Of a stretch of DNA of 64,000 nt, positions 44,285 through 52,439 are shown in pieces. Origin of the DNA: Steroidobacteraceae bacterium (GTDB lineage: Bacteria > Pseudomonadota > Gammaproteobacteria > Steroidobacterales > Steroidobacteraceae); assembly GCA_041395505.1 (NCBI GenBank), contig JAWLAG010000001.1:2655559-2719558 (forward strand), in the 5' to 3' direction. The notes beneath the pieces are model-generated. The model ran no database searches, was not told the DNA's origin, and was given only the letters and a program-made list of their open reading frames with translations. Both the position numbers and the translations under genes were made by a program. Within the stretch, counting starts at the first letter, position 1. Each line of letters opens with the position of its first letter.

Positions 44285-44302
44285 TAGTTAACTCGTTAAG
44301 TA
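44285..44302. promoter_or_regulatory. Palindrome TAnTTAACnnGTTAAnTA, probable HpaR operator
   Basis: TAGTTAACTCGTTAAGTA at 44285-44302 is an 18-base palindrome with a core TTAAC-TC-GTTAA. It is in the 85-base gap between divergent hpaF (start 44265) and the dapA-like gene (start 44351), 20 bases from the former. Its size and symmetry suit a MarR-type dimer, and hpaR is in the operon it would control. Binding is inferred. Confidence 0.5.
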
Positions 44303-44350
44303 TATGGACCTCACCTGGAAGCGGTCAACGTCCTCAACACGGGTTTCAAC

Positions 44351-45250
44351 ATGAAATCGATAACGCGGCTGCGCGGCTCCTGTCCGCCCCTGATCACGCC
44401 TTTTCGCGACGGTCGGGTCGATCTCGAGGCCTATGCGAAGCTGGTGGAAGTTCAGGTTGCGCGCGGTTCGCATGGCGTCCTGGTCAACGGCACGACGGCG
44501 GAACCCTCGACGCTCGATGTCGAGGAGCGCAACGCACTCATCACACAGGCCGTTGCCACCGCCCGCGGCAGGATCCCGGTCATCGCCGCCACCGGTTCGC
44601 AATCACTTGCCGAGACCCAGCGGCTGACGCGACATGCTGTCGCGGCGGGCGTCGATGCGCTGCTGATCGTCACGCCCTATTACCTGAGGCCACCGCAGCG
44701 CGGGCTTGTCGAATATTATTTGGCACTGGCCGACGAGCATGACCTGCCGTGGATGATCTACCACATTCCCGGACGGGCAGCGGTCAGCGTGACCATCGAT
44801 ACGCTGGTTGAGATCAAGAGGCGTAGTCCCGGATTCATCGGCATGAAACACGCCGTGAACGATCTCGGTTTCGTGAGCGAGTGCCTTGCTGCACTTGGCG
44901 CGGACTTTCGCATTTTCGTTGGTCTCGAAGAACTCAGTTTTCCGATGCTGGCAGTCGGCGCCTGCGGCCTGATGAACGCCGTTGGCAATCTGCAGCCGCA
45001 ATCGCTCGTGGCCATGTGCGAGGCGGTGTGGCGCAACGACCTTGCTGCAGCCCGGCAGCTGCACCAGCAACTGCTGGAGATCAATCAGGCGGTTTTTTTC
45101 GATACCAACCCGATACCCATCAAGTACATGATGCGACGGCTCGGTTTGCTCGAGCGCAACGAGCATCGCCTGCCGATGATGCCGGCGACCGCAGAACTCG
45201 AAAAGCGGCTCGACGCCGTGCTCGAACGCGCCGGATTGCTGGGCGCCTGA
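44351..45250 (+). CDS. DapA/HpaI-role pyruvate aldolase (dihydrodipicolinate synthase family)
   Basis: A 299-residue class I aldolase of the DapA fold. Schiff-base lysine K166 (GFIGMKHA) and the proton-relay tyrosine Y137 (WMIYHIPGRAAV) are present; the carboxylate-binding loop reads GTTAEPS instead of GTTGE. In this operon it most likely releases pyruvate and succinic semialdehyde from the last intermediate of homoprotocatechuate breakdown, the job done by class II HpaI elsewhere, instead of making lysine precursors. It heads the plus-strand operon with the FAH-family gene, mauE and mauD, and diverges from hpaF. Confidence 0.85.
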   Translation: MKSITRLRGSCPPLITPFRDGRVDLEAYAKLVEVQVARGSHGVLVNGTTAEPSTLDVEERNALITQAVATARGRIPVIAATGSQSLAETQRLTRHAVAAGVDALLIVTPYYLRPPQRGLVEYYLALADEHDLPWMIYHIPGRAAVSVTIDTLVEIKRRSPGFIGMKHAVNDLGFVSECLAALGADFRIFVGLEELSFPMLAVGACGLMNAVGNLQPQSLVAMCEAVWRNDLAAARQLHQQLLEINQAVFFDTNPIPIKYMMRRLGLLERNEHRLPMMPATAELEKRLDAVLERAGLLGA

Positions 45251-45253
45251 CCG

Positions 45254-46120
45254 GTGCGAATCGCGAGTTTTTGCGCCAACGGCGCGGCCAGCTTTGGCAT
45301 CGTCGCAAACAATGGCGTCATCGACGTGCCGCGACACCGGCCAAAGCTCCGTGTTCTCGCCGATTTGCTGTCCGAGGGCTTCGACGACCTGGCAGGTCTT
45401 GCGGCAACTGCATCGGCGGATCTGCGCCAGGAAGAAATCCAATTGCTGCCGCCTGTTGTCGCGCCGCCGCGCATCATCTGCGTGGGCGTCAATTACGCGG
45501 ATCGCAATGAAGAGTACCGGGACCAATCCGGTCGGCCCCGTTTTCCGAGCATTTTCTTCCGCTCCACGGCATCCATGGTTGGCCACGGTGCAGCATTGCA
45601 ACGGCCACGCGAATCGGAACAATTCGACTACGAGGGTGAAATCGCCCTCGTAATCGGTCGCGGAGGCCGGCGCATTGCGCGTCAGGCTGCCTGCGACCAC
45701 ATCGCGGGGCTTACGCTGGCGAATGATGGCTCCGTGCGCGACTGGATGCGGCATGGCAAGTTCAATGTCACGCAGGGCAAGAACTTCGACCGTTCGGGCT
45801 CGCTCGGCCCGTGGCTCGTCACGACAGACGAATTCCCGCGCTTCGACAATCTGCGCCTCACGACCCGGGTCAATGGCGAGCTGCGCCAGGATGACAGCAC
45901 GGCGCGCCTTATTTTTCCATTCGATTATCTGATCGAATACGTATCGACATTCATGGCATTACTGCCGGGTGATATCATCCTGACCGGCACGCCGAGCGGC
46001 GCCGGCGCCCGCCTCGACCCGCCGGTCTATCTGCAGTCCGGCGACCGTGTGCAAATCGAAGTGGCGGAAATTGGCTTGTTGGAGAATACGGTCATCGACG
46101 ATACGGACTCCGGCGCATGA
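45254..46120 (+). CDS. Fumarylacetoacetate hydrolase-family enzyme (HpaG-like isomerase/decarboxylase)
   Basis: A 288-residue FAH-fold protein. The metal-binding pattern is FDYEGEIALVIGRGGRRI (about 115-132) with GLTLANDGSVRDW, QGKNFDRSGSLGPWLVT and the C-terminal GDIILTGTPSGAGA. In the hpa pathway FAH-family enzymes perform the HpaG1/G2 decarboxylation and isomerisation, and this single-domain copy may cover one or both. It starts at GTG (45254), 3 bases after the dapA-like stop; its stop overlaps mauE (ATGA). Confidence 0.87.
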   Translation: MRIASFCANGAASFGIVANNGVIDVPRHRPKLRVLADLLSEGFDDLAGLAATASADLRQEEIQLLPPVVAPPRIICVGVNYADRNEEYRDQSGRPRFPSIFFRSTASMVGHGAALQRPRESEQFDYEGEIALVIGRGGRRIARQAACDHIAGLTLANDGSVRDWMRHGKFNVTQGKNFDRSGSLGPWLVTTDEFPRFDNLRLTTRVNGELRQDDSTARLIFPFDYLIEYVSTFMALLPGDIILTGTPSGAGARLDPPVYLQSGDRVQIEVAEIGLLENTVIDDTDSGA

Positions 46121-46656
46121 TGACGACCGACCCGCTGCTGCCCCTGCTTGCGCGAGCGACACTCGCCGCGCTCTTCGCTCTCGCCTGCTGGCACAAGTTG
46201 CGCGCACCAGCGGCGTTTGCCGCGAGCCTGAACGGCTATCACCTTTTGCCGCAACGCCTCGTGCCTGCGGCGACCGCTGCAATCATCGCCTGCGAAGCGA
46301 CGGCAACGATCGGCATCGCCATTGGCAACACGCTCGCCATGGGTCTCGCGCTGGCACTGCTCGCGCTGTACACATTGGCGATTGCCGTGAATCTCGCGCG
46401 CGGTCGAAGGGATATCGACTGCGGTTGTGCAGGCCCTGCGATGCGCCAGACGCTGAGCCACTGGTTGCTCGTGCGAAATGCACTGCTGATCGGCTTCGCC
46501 CTGCTCGCATCGCAGCCGTCGTCAGGCCGGGCGCTGACCTGGCTCGACGCCGTGACCTTGCTGGTTTCCTGCTGCACGCTGCTTTTGCTCTATGCGAGCA
46601 GCAACCAACTGGCTGCCAATCACAGCCGGCTCGGCGGAGCACAGGCCCGTGGCTGA
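46117..46656 (+). CDS. mauE: Amine dehydrogenase accessory membrane protein MauE/AauE
   Basis: A 179-residue inner-membrane protein with about five helices and the conserved DCGCAGP motif (residues about 108-114). MauE together with MauD is needed for export, disulfide formation and stability of the TTQ small subunit. ATG overlaps the FAH-family stop. The gene is coupled to mauD by an 8-base overlap. It is separated from the structural amine dehydrogenase genes, which are on the other strand. Confidence 0.9.
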   Translation: MMTTDPLLPLLARATLAALFALACWHKLRAPAAFAASLNGYHLLPQRLVPAATAAIIACEATATIGIAIGNTLAMGLALALLALYTLAIAVNLARGRRDIDCGCAGPAMRQTLSHWLLVRNALLIGFALLASQPSSGRALTWLDAVTLLVSCCTLLLLYASSNQLAANHSRLGGAQARG

Positions 46657-47242
46657 CGCACTGCTGATATCCAACATACTCCTGTGGGTGCTGGTGGTGG
46701 TACTGGCTCTGGTCGTGCTGGCACTCACGCGGCAGATCGGAGTGTTGCACGAGCGCGTGGCACCAGCCGGCGCATTGATGCTCGCTGGCGGACCCAAGGT
46801 GGGAGAGCAGGCGCCGGTGCTCGAGGCCACCGACCTCGATGGCGGTTCTGTAGCCATAGGCGGCGCGAATGATGCCGGCCTAAGCAGCCTGTTGTTTTTT
46901 CTGTCGCCGACCTGTCCGGTCTGCAAGAGCCTGCTGCCGGTGCTGCAGTCAAGCCGCAAGGCGGAGCAATCGTGGCTGCGCGTCATCCTCGCGAGCGATG
47001 GTGAAATTTCCGCGCAGCGCGCCTTCGTTGCCGACTCGGGGCTCGGCGAGTTTCGCTACGTCGTGTCCACGGCGCTTGGTCTCGCCTACCAGGTGAGCAA
47101 GCTGCCCTATGCCGTACTGATCGACGATCAAGGCATTTTGCGCGCCAAGGGCCTGGTCAACAGCCGCGAACATCTCGAGAGCCTGTTCGCTGCGAAGGAA
47201 ACCGGTTTCGCCTCGGTGCAGGAATACCTGTCGCGCAGCTAG
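46649..47242 (+). CDS. mauD: Amine dehydrogenase accessory thioredoxin-like protein MauD/AauD
   Basis: A 197-residue membrane-anchored thioredoxin-fold protein: N-terminal transmembrane helix (about 5-25) and a periplasmic domain with the redox motif CPVC (FFLSPTCPVCKSLLP). It handles the many disulfides of the TTQ small subunit. GTG at 46649 is used as start. Convergent with the cytochrome gene, with a 4-base overlap of 3' ends. Confidence 0.92.
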   Translation: MADALLISNILLWVLVVVLALVVLALTRQIGVLHERVAPAGALMLAGGPKVGEQAPVLEATDLDGGSVAIGGANDAGLSSLLFFLSPTCPVCKSLLPVLQSSRKAEQSWLRVILASDGEISAQRAFVADSGLGEFRYVVSTALGLAYQVSKLPYAVLIDDQGILRAKGLVNSREHLESLFAAKETGFASVQEYLSRS

Positions 47243-47709
47243 CCGCGTGGCGCGATCTCGTGCGCGGTGGCGGGCGGAGGACGACCCACGGCGACTGCGA
47301 TGTCCCGCAGTAATTGCTCACGATGCTTCTCGGGGTCGGGATCAGGATGGGCGCGCAAGCGCGCGACTTCAGATGCCGTATAGGGCACGAAATCCGAAGG
47401 CAATTGCGCGGCGCTGAAGCGCCGCAACAGCCAGTTGATCAACTCCGCCAGCTGCGCATCATCGAGCGGCGTACCTGCCACACCCGGCACCTGGATCACG
47501 AATGCGCGACCCTCCGCGGAATGCAGGAACTGGCCCACCACATCGCGCAGCTGCGGGACTTTGCCCGTGACCCCGCTGGCGTCGGGCAGATGGCACCCCT
47601 GGCATTGCATCATGTAATTGAAGTGCGCGCGCTGCTCGTCGGCGCGCGCCGCGCAAGCAAGACCGAGGAGCAGGGAAACGGTCGCGACGATCCGCGCTAT
47701 TTCGGCCAT
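47239..47709 (-). CDS. Periplasmic monoheme cytochrome c lacking the usual axial methionine
   Basis: A 156-residue protein with signal peptide (IVATVSLLLGLACAARA) and one heme motif CQGCH (C36, C39, H40). After the heme site there is no methionine in the whole chain; the place where a Met ligand usually stands reads VPGVAGTPLDD. The sixth ligand may be histidine or absent. ATG at 47709 overlaps the preceding cytochrome stop by 13 bases. Together with the next gene it lies directly downstream of the amine dehydrogenase small subunit gene and may receive its electrons or assist TTQ formation. Confidence 0.82.
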   Translation of the reverse strand: MAEIARIVATVSLLLGLACAARADEQRAHFNYMMQCQGCHLPDASGVTGKVPQLRDVVGQFLHSAEGRAFVIQVPGVAGTPLDDAQLAELINWLLRRFSAAQLPSDFVPYTASEVARLRAHPDPDPEKHREQLLRDIAVAVGRPPPATAHEIAPRG

Positions 47710-48206
47710 TTGTCGCCGTGCTGCTTGGCGAGTTTGGCGCGCAGCGACGCATTGCCTGCCGCGGTCGTGGCCGGTTGGATCGCCTTCGTTGCAGCAATTT
47801 CCTCGGCCGTCACGGGCGCCACCGCGGCAATGGCCTTGCCGCAATCGGGTGCGCAATCGTTGAGATCGAAAATTGCGTGATTGAGCGCGGCGGCGAGTTG
47901 CGCATCGTCGAGCACGCTGCCCTGCGGAGGCATGATGCCGTTGAAGCTCGCGTCAGCCGCCTTCAGTGGACCGCTCAAGCCGGCAACGACCACCTGCAGC
48001 AGATAGGCGCGGCCACCATCCAGCAGGGCAATCTGCGCCGTGCGATCGCGGATGGCCGGGAACGCAAACGGTATGCCCTTGCCGTCGGCCATGTGGCAGA
48101 TGGCGCAGGTGGCGAAGGCCTGCTGGCGTTGTGCGTTGTCTTCAGCGCGCACTGCGCACGCGAGCAGCGCCAGTGGCAGTATCAACGCCAGACGCGTTCG
48201 CATCAT
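47697..48206 (-). CDS. Periplasmic monoheme cytochrome c
   Basis: A 169-residue cytochrome with a signal peptide (LALILPLALLACAVRA), heme motif CAICH (C34, C37, H38) and a candidate Met ligand M92 in NGIMPPQGSVLDD, followed by a Cys-containing tail (LNDCAPDCGKAI). Start ATG (48206) overlaps the small-subunit stop (ATGA), with GGAGG eight bases upstream. Its position immediately after the TTQ small subunit matches the small periplasmic cytochrome of known aau clusters, so it is the best candidate electron acceptor. Confidence 0.88.
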   Translation of the reverse strand: MMRTRLALILPLALLACAVRAEDNAQRQQAFATCAICHMADGKGIPFAFPAIRDRTAQIALLDGGRAYLLQVVVAGLSGPLKAADASFNGIMPPQGSVLDDAQLAAALNHAIFDLNDCAPDCGKAIAAVAPVTAEEIAATKAIQPATTAAGNASLRAKLAKQHGDKWPK

Positions 48207-48709
48207 TGTGCCTCCAGCGCCGTGCCGATGACCGCGGCCACGGTGCAATGGTAGGTGACGCTGCTGGTGCCCAGGCACCAGTTGATGTCATTCGCCGTCT
48301 GCGGCCGATAAATGGGCCGATCGCGCTCATTGCGATTGCACAGGCAGTTGCCGCAGGAAGACTTTCCGCAGCAGTCGTTGTAGGAAATGATATAGCTCTT
48401 GCCGTCGCCCGGATTCTCGCAGGTGCCGATCCAGGTGATGGGCGACATCTCGGTGCCCGGCGGGCAGGAAGTCTTGGTGCCGCCGCAACAGCTGCACAGG
48501 AATCCATCGATGGCGCAATAGCGCCAGTAGTCGCATTGCGTCGGGTCACCGGGATCGGCGACCGCCTCGGCGCCGCGCGCAACCGGCAGCAACGGCAGTA
48601 CCGCGCCGCCGGCAACGGCGCCGGCAATGCGCGCAAAGAAACTGCGTCGCGTCGTGCGTTGCGCAAGACTACGACTTTGATTCTCGGTGATGCGATCGAG
48701 CCACTTCAT
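48203..48709 (-). CDS. aauA: Aromatic amine dehydrogenase small (beta) subunit, TTQ-containing
   Basis: A 168-residue protein with a twin-arginine leader (TRRSFFARIAG, residues 20-30) and a mature chain with 14 cysteines in the MADH/AADH light-chain pattern (CDYWRYCAIDGFLCSCCGG). The two tryptophans cross-linked into tryptophan tryptophylquinone are W93 (SPITWIGTC) and W144 (NDINWCLG), and the active-site aspartate is D112 (NDCCGKSSC). It oxidises aromatic primary amines to aldehydes in the periplasm with AauB. ATG at 48709 is used; a GTG at 48745 overlaps aauB. MauG, needed for TTQ in methylamine systems, is not in this window. Confidence 0.95.
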   Translation of the reverse strand: MKWLDRITENQSRSLAQRTTRRSFFARIAGAVAGGAVLPLLPVARGAEAVADPGDPTQCDYWRYCAIDGFLCSCCGGTKTSCPPGTEMSPITWIGTCENPGDGKSYIISYNDCCGKSSCGNCLCNRNERDRPIYRPQTANDINWCLGTSSVTYHCTVAAVIGTALEAQ

Positions 48710-48729
48710 GTTGCGCAAGTCCTTTGGTG

Positions 48730-49875
48730 TTATCGCGCGCCCCACACCAGGAAGGGTGTCTCGGCGCCAAATCCCGAAATTTCACGGACAAACCTGCCAT
48801 CCGTGGCTGAATACACAGCGAGTGTCATGTCGATGGTAGTCGCAACGAGCATCGGTGCGTCGCCGTCTCGTGTGAGCGAGATGGAAATTGCCGGCTTCTC
48901 GAGTGCGATGCGCTGCACGCGCTTCTTCTTGAGCGGATCGAATACCCACACTTCGGCACCCGGATCCTTGTGGCTGCCCTCGCGACCCTCGGGATGCATG
49001 AGGATGTAGATGCGACCGTTGGCGTCTTCGCCGATGAGCTGCATGCCTCCGGGACGCCATCCCGCCGTGTCCTTGTCGAGGAGCGAGAAGGCCTTGCCGA
49101 TGCGCGGCTTGTCGGCGCGCAGATCGACCGGCACGAGGTTGCCGTTGAATGACGGCAGATAGGCCGTGCCCCCCACCCAGGCGGGTTTTTCAAACAGCGC
49201 ATCCTTGTCGACATCGAAGAATCGTGCCGTTCGCGATGTGCTCGCAATCTGCGCCTGTTCATCGAGCTGGACTGTATACAAGGTCCCATCGGCGCACAGT
49301 GAACTGAAGCCACGCTCGCCGGTCGGCAAGATCAGCCCGCAACCCGGGATGGGAATGTCGTTCAGATACTTCCGCTCGACGACATCGACCACCGACGCGG
49401 ACGTCGCCGGATTGAGGTTGAAAATCAATGCCCAGCGCTCGCCGTTCACGAGCACCAGCGACTGGCGCTGCGGAATGGTGCTGGCGCGTTTGCCGGTCGG
49501 CAGCGCGACCTCACCGATGGGTGCGAGCGTGCGCTTGTCGATGATCGTCAATACATCGGTGCGATCGCCGCGCTGGCCCCGCGAATAGAAAGTATCCGCC
49601 GAATACATCTCCGGCCGGCTGACGGCTTGTGCGAACGGCGCAATCAGCGAGGTATTGAACATGCCTTTGTAGCGCGCTTGCGCTGAATCGGCATCGAGAT
49701 CGAGGACAACGACCCTGCCGTCGATCAAATGAAAGAAAGCCGAATCCTGCGCCAACACCCAATGCGGCGGATAGGTCGCCGGCAGCGTTTCGACCTGGCC
49801 GAGCGTGTCCGTCGGCAGCTCCGAGCGTGCCGGAACTGCTGCCAGGCAAGCGAGGACGATCCATCGCATATTCAT
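48730..49875 (-). CDS. aauB: Aromatic amine dehydrogenase large (alpha) subunit
   Basis: A 381-residue beta-propeller subunit with an N-terminal signal peptide (MRWIVLACLAAVPARSE). Family features are QVETLPATYPPHWVLAQDSAFFHLIDGRV-type entry, ISLTRDGDAPMLVA and the final repeat LAVYSATDGRFVREISG. It wraps the TTQ subunit. Start ATG at 49875 (MNMRW) follows GGGAGT; upstream in-frame sequence is rich in Arg/Ser and not a signal. With aauA, two cytochromes, and mauE/mauD on the opposite strand it completes the enzyme system. Confidence 0.93.
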   Translation of the reverse strand: MNMRWIVLACLAAVPARSELPTDTLGQVETLPATYPPHWVLAQDSAFFHLIDGRVVVLDLDADSAQARYKGMFNTSLIAPFAQAVSRPEMYSADTFYSRGQRGDRTDVLTIIDKRTLAPIGEVALPTGKRASTIPQRQSLVLVNGERWALIFNLNPATSASVVDVVERKYLNDIPIPGCGLILPTGERGFSSLCADGTLYTVQLDEQAQIASTSRTARFFDVDKDALFEKPAWVGGTAYLPSFNGNLVPVDLRADKPRIGKAFSLLDKDTAGWRPGGMQLIGEDANGRIYILMHPEGREGSHKDPGAEVWVFDPLKKKRVQRIALEKPAISISLTRDGDAPMLVATTIDMTLAVYSATDGRFVREISGFGAETPFLVWGAR

Positions 49876-49945
49876 GTTCGCATGACTCCCAATAGACTCC
49901 CGCAATGATCTCGGCGCGCACACCCAGCAAGTGGACGCCGATCCA

Positions 49946-51241
49946 TTATTTGCGCGGCTCGTCGCGTCGGTCAACGATCCGTTTTGCCTTGCCGAGCGAG
50001 CGCTCGATGCCGCCGGGCGGCAGGATCCGCGGTTCGATCGAAATGCCGATATAGGACTTGACATGGCGTACGAGCTCGCGCGCCGCGTGTTCGCGGTCGC
50101 AGTCTGCCTGTGACTCGACGTGCACTGCGAGGCTGTCGAGGTGACCCTTGCGCGTCAGCTCCAGAAAATAATGCGGCGACAGGCCGTTACACTTCAGGAT
50201 GATTTCCTCGATCTGGCTCGGAAACACATTGACGCCACGTATGATGAGCATGTCGTCCGTGCGGCCGGTGATCTTGGCCATTCGCCGCATGGCGCGGGTC
50301 GAGGGCGGCAACAGCCGCGTCAGATCGCGTGTGCGATAGCGAATGACCGGCAATGCCTCCTTGGTGAGCGATGTGAAGACGAGTTCCCCCTCCTCACCAT
50401 CGGCACAAACCTCCCCGGTCGCCGGGTTGATGATCTCCGGATAGAAGTGGTCTTCCCAGATGCAGGGACCGCCCTTCGCGTCTGCGCATTCCTGCGCGAC
50501 ACCCGGGCCAATGACTTCGGACAGACCATAGATATCGAGTGCGGATATTCCGAGGCGAGACTCGATCGCCTCGCGCATGGCTTCGGTCCAGGGCTCGGCG
50601 CCGAAGATGCCGATTTCCAGCGAGCACTTGCGCGGATCGATTCCCTGGCGTTCCATTTCGTCGGCGATCGCGAGCATGTAGGACGGCGTCACCATGATGA
50701 TGCGCGGCTTGAAGTCCTGGATGAGCTGCACCTGTTTTTCGGTCTGCCCACCGGACATCGGGATCACCGTGCAGCCGAGCCGCTCCGCGCCATAGTGCGC
50801 ACCGAGTCCACCGGTGAACAAACCATAGCCGTAGGCAACGTGCACGATATCGCCTGCGCGCCCGCCCGCCGCATGGATCGAGCGCGCGACCAGTTGCGAC
50901 CAGGTCTCGATATCGCGCGCGGTATAGCCCACGACCGTCGGCTTGCCGGTGGTGCCCGAAGAGGCATGGATGCGCACGACCTGCTCGCGTTCGACGGCAA
51001 ACAATCCGAAGGGATAGTGGTCGCGAAAATCCTGCTTCGTGAGGAATGGGAACCGGGCCAGATCGGCGAGCCCGCGGAGATCGTCGGGTGTCACGCCTGC
51101 GGCGTCGAAGCTGCGCCGGTAGTGTTCGACGTGGTCGTAGGCATGGCGTAGCGACCAGCGCAGGCGTGCGAGCTGCAAGGCGCGCAGCTCGTCGATTGAC
51201 GCACCCTCGATGGGTTCTAGAATTTCGTTCCGGTTCAACAT
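49946..51241 (-). CDS. paaK: Phenylacetate-CoA ligase
   Basis: A 431-residue adenylate-forming enzyme that activates phenylacetate to phenylacetyl-CoA. Motifs include HASSGTTGKPTVVGYTARD (P-loop), IFGAEPWTEAMREAIE, DIYGLSEVIGPGVAQEC and the C-terminal GRTDDMLIIRGVNVFPSQIE hinge, all typical of PaaK. ATG at 51241 is used. The ligase is absent from the paa operon at 14-22 kb, so this gene supplies that step from within the amine cluster. Confidence 0.96.
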   Translation of the reverse strand: MLNRNEILEPIEGASIDELRALQLARLRWSLRHAYDHVEHYRRSFDAAGVTPDDLRGLADLARFPFLTKQDFRDHYPFGLFAVEREQVVRIHASSGTTGKPTVVGYTARDIETWSQLVARSIHAAGGRAGDIVHVAYGYGLFTGGLGAHYGAERLGCTVIPMSGGQTEKQVQLIQDFKPRIIMVTPSYMLAIADEMERQGIDPRKCSLEIGIFGAEPWTEAMREAIESRLGISALDIYGLSEVIGPGVAQECADAKGGPCIWEDHFYPEIINPATGEVCADGEEGELVFTSLTKEALPVIRYRTRDLTRLLPPSTRAMRRMAKITGRTDDMLIIRGVNVFPSQIEEIILKCNGLSPHYFLELTRKGHLDSLAVHVESQADCDREHAARELVRHVKSYIGISIEPRILPPGGIERSLGKAKRIVDRRDEPRK

Positions 51242-51315
51242 GCTGCGTGTCGAATGTGGCTGATCGCGCGCCGGTTGTATTGGCCGATGGCGCATGCCGC
51301 TTGTATCAAACTGAA

Positions 51316-52266
51316 CTAGTGATTGCTGCAGCGCAACATGAATTGCCGGGGCGGCTCGCCGTATTGCTCGCGAAAGCAGCGCGTCATGTGCGACAAATCG
51401 TAGAAGCCGAACTGAAGCGCAATGTGGGTGAGCGACACATTGGTGGGGTCCGCGCGCAGCAGCGCCTCGCGGCTGGCATCGACGCGCAGGCGTTTGATGA
51501 ACCGCCCGACCGTCTCCGGTTGGGTTTCGAACAAGGCATGAATATGGCGGGTACTGACGCCAAAGACCCGCGCCAACAACGCAGGCCCCAGGCGACGGTC
51601 CTGCAGATGACCCGCGATATAGGTCGTCACCTGGGCGAGGAGCTGTTCGCGCGACAGGGCACCGGGCCGGGCCCGTGCCCGCAGCACGCCACCCAGCAGG
51701 TCGAGCACATTGGCCTCCACTCGCTGCACCATGGGCCCGCTCAGGAGGTGCATGCGCGAGACCACCTGCCCGACAAACCCGCTGAGCAGACCGCAATCGG
51801 CATCCTCGCCCGGCAGTCGCTGGCCCAGGAATTGGTCAGGATCCGGGGTGAGCCGTTTCATCATGGCGTTGGGAACGACCAGTACGGGCATTTCGTATTC
51901 GCCGTGGAAGGTGAGCGAATAGGGTTCGGCGGTTGAGGCAATGACGAAGTCGCCGGGGCGAGCGTGGACGCGGCGGCCGCGCTGACACCAGATGGATTCG
52001 CCGCGCAGCTGGAATTTGACCAGGTATGGCGCGTCGGCGAGCCGCGCAACATCCTGCACGCGCCGGCGCACCTGGATCGGGCTGGTCGCGACCTTGACGA
52101 GCTGCACATTGCCGAAGTTCGCGGCTTCGATGCCGCCACCAAAGTTGGCGCGTGAGCTCGCCGGCAGGTCGAGCTCCATGGGACAGAAGAGGTCATCCAC
52201 CAGGCCCTTGAAATAGTCGAGGCGCCGATGCGGCGCCTGGGCGAGCACTGGGTAGGCCTGGTACAT
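51316..52266 (-). CDS. FeaR-like AraC-family transcriptional regulator
   Basis: A regulator with an AraC_binding_2 sensor (about 25-180; SIWCQRGRRVHARPGDFVIASTAEPYSLTF) and C-terminal helix-turn-helix pair (LGPALLARVFGVSTRHIHALFE and VSLTHIALQFGFYDLSHMTRCFREQYG). FeaR controls amine oxidase and phenylacetaldehyde dehydrogenase in enteric bacteria, and this gene diverges from an aldehyde dehydrogenase. The start is uncertain: ATG at 52266 (316 residues) fits the family length; ATG at 52359 and GTG at 52377 would add an Arg/Pro-rich stretch. Confidence 0.88.
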   Translation of the reverse strand: MYQAYPVLAQAPHRRLDYFKGLVDDLFCPMELDLPASSRANFGGGIEAANFGNVQLVKVATSPIQVRRRVQDVARLADAPYLVKFQLRGESIWCQRGRRVHARPGDFVIASTAEPYSLTFHGEYEMPVLVVPNAMMKRLTPDPDQFLGQRLPGEDADCGLLSGFVGQVVSRMHLLSGPMVQRVEANVLDLLGGVLRARARPGALSREQLLAQVTTYIAGHLQDRRLGPALLARVFGVSTRHIHALFETQPETVGRFIKRLRVDASREALLRADPTNVSLTHIALQFGFYDLSHMTRCFREQYGEPPRQFMLRCSNH

Positions 52267-52439
52267 GGTGGCATTCTGCGCCACGCGATTCGCCGGGGCA
52301 ATTCGGCCTGCCGCCCCGCCGCGCGGAGCCTGCCGCAAAGGCATTTCACGCCTGTACATGCCCCTTGCGCTCAGCACCTAGACGCCTCTAGGCTGCCCGT
52401 TGAACATGGGCGAGGTCAGGACACTGGAGCGGAGCCGGC

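Noticed and set aside
47239..48206. The two cytochromes as a MauG homolog
   Set aside because: Each has a single CxxCH and is 156-169 residues; MauG has two heme sites in about 370 residues.
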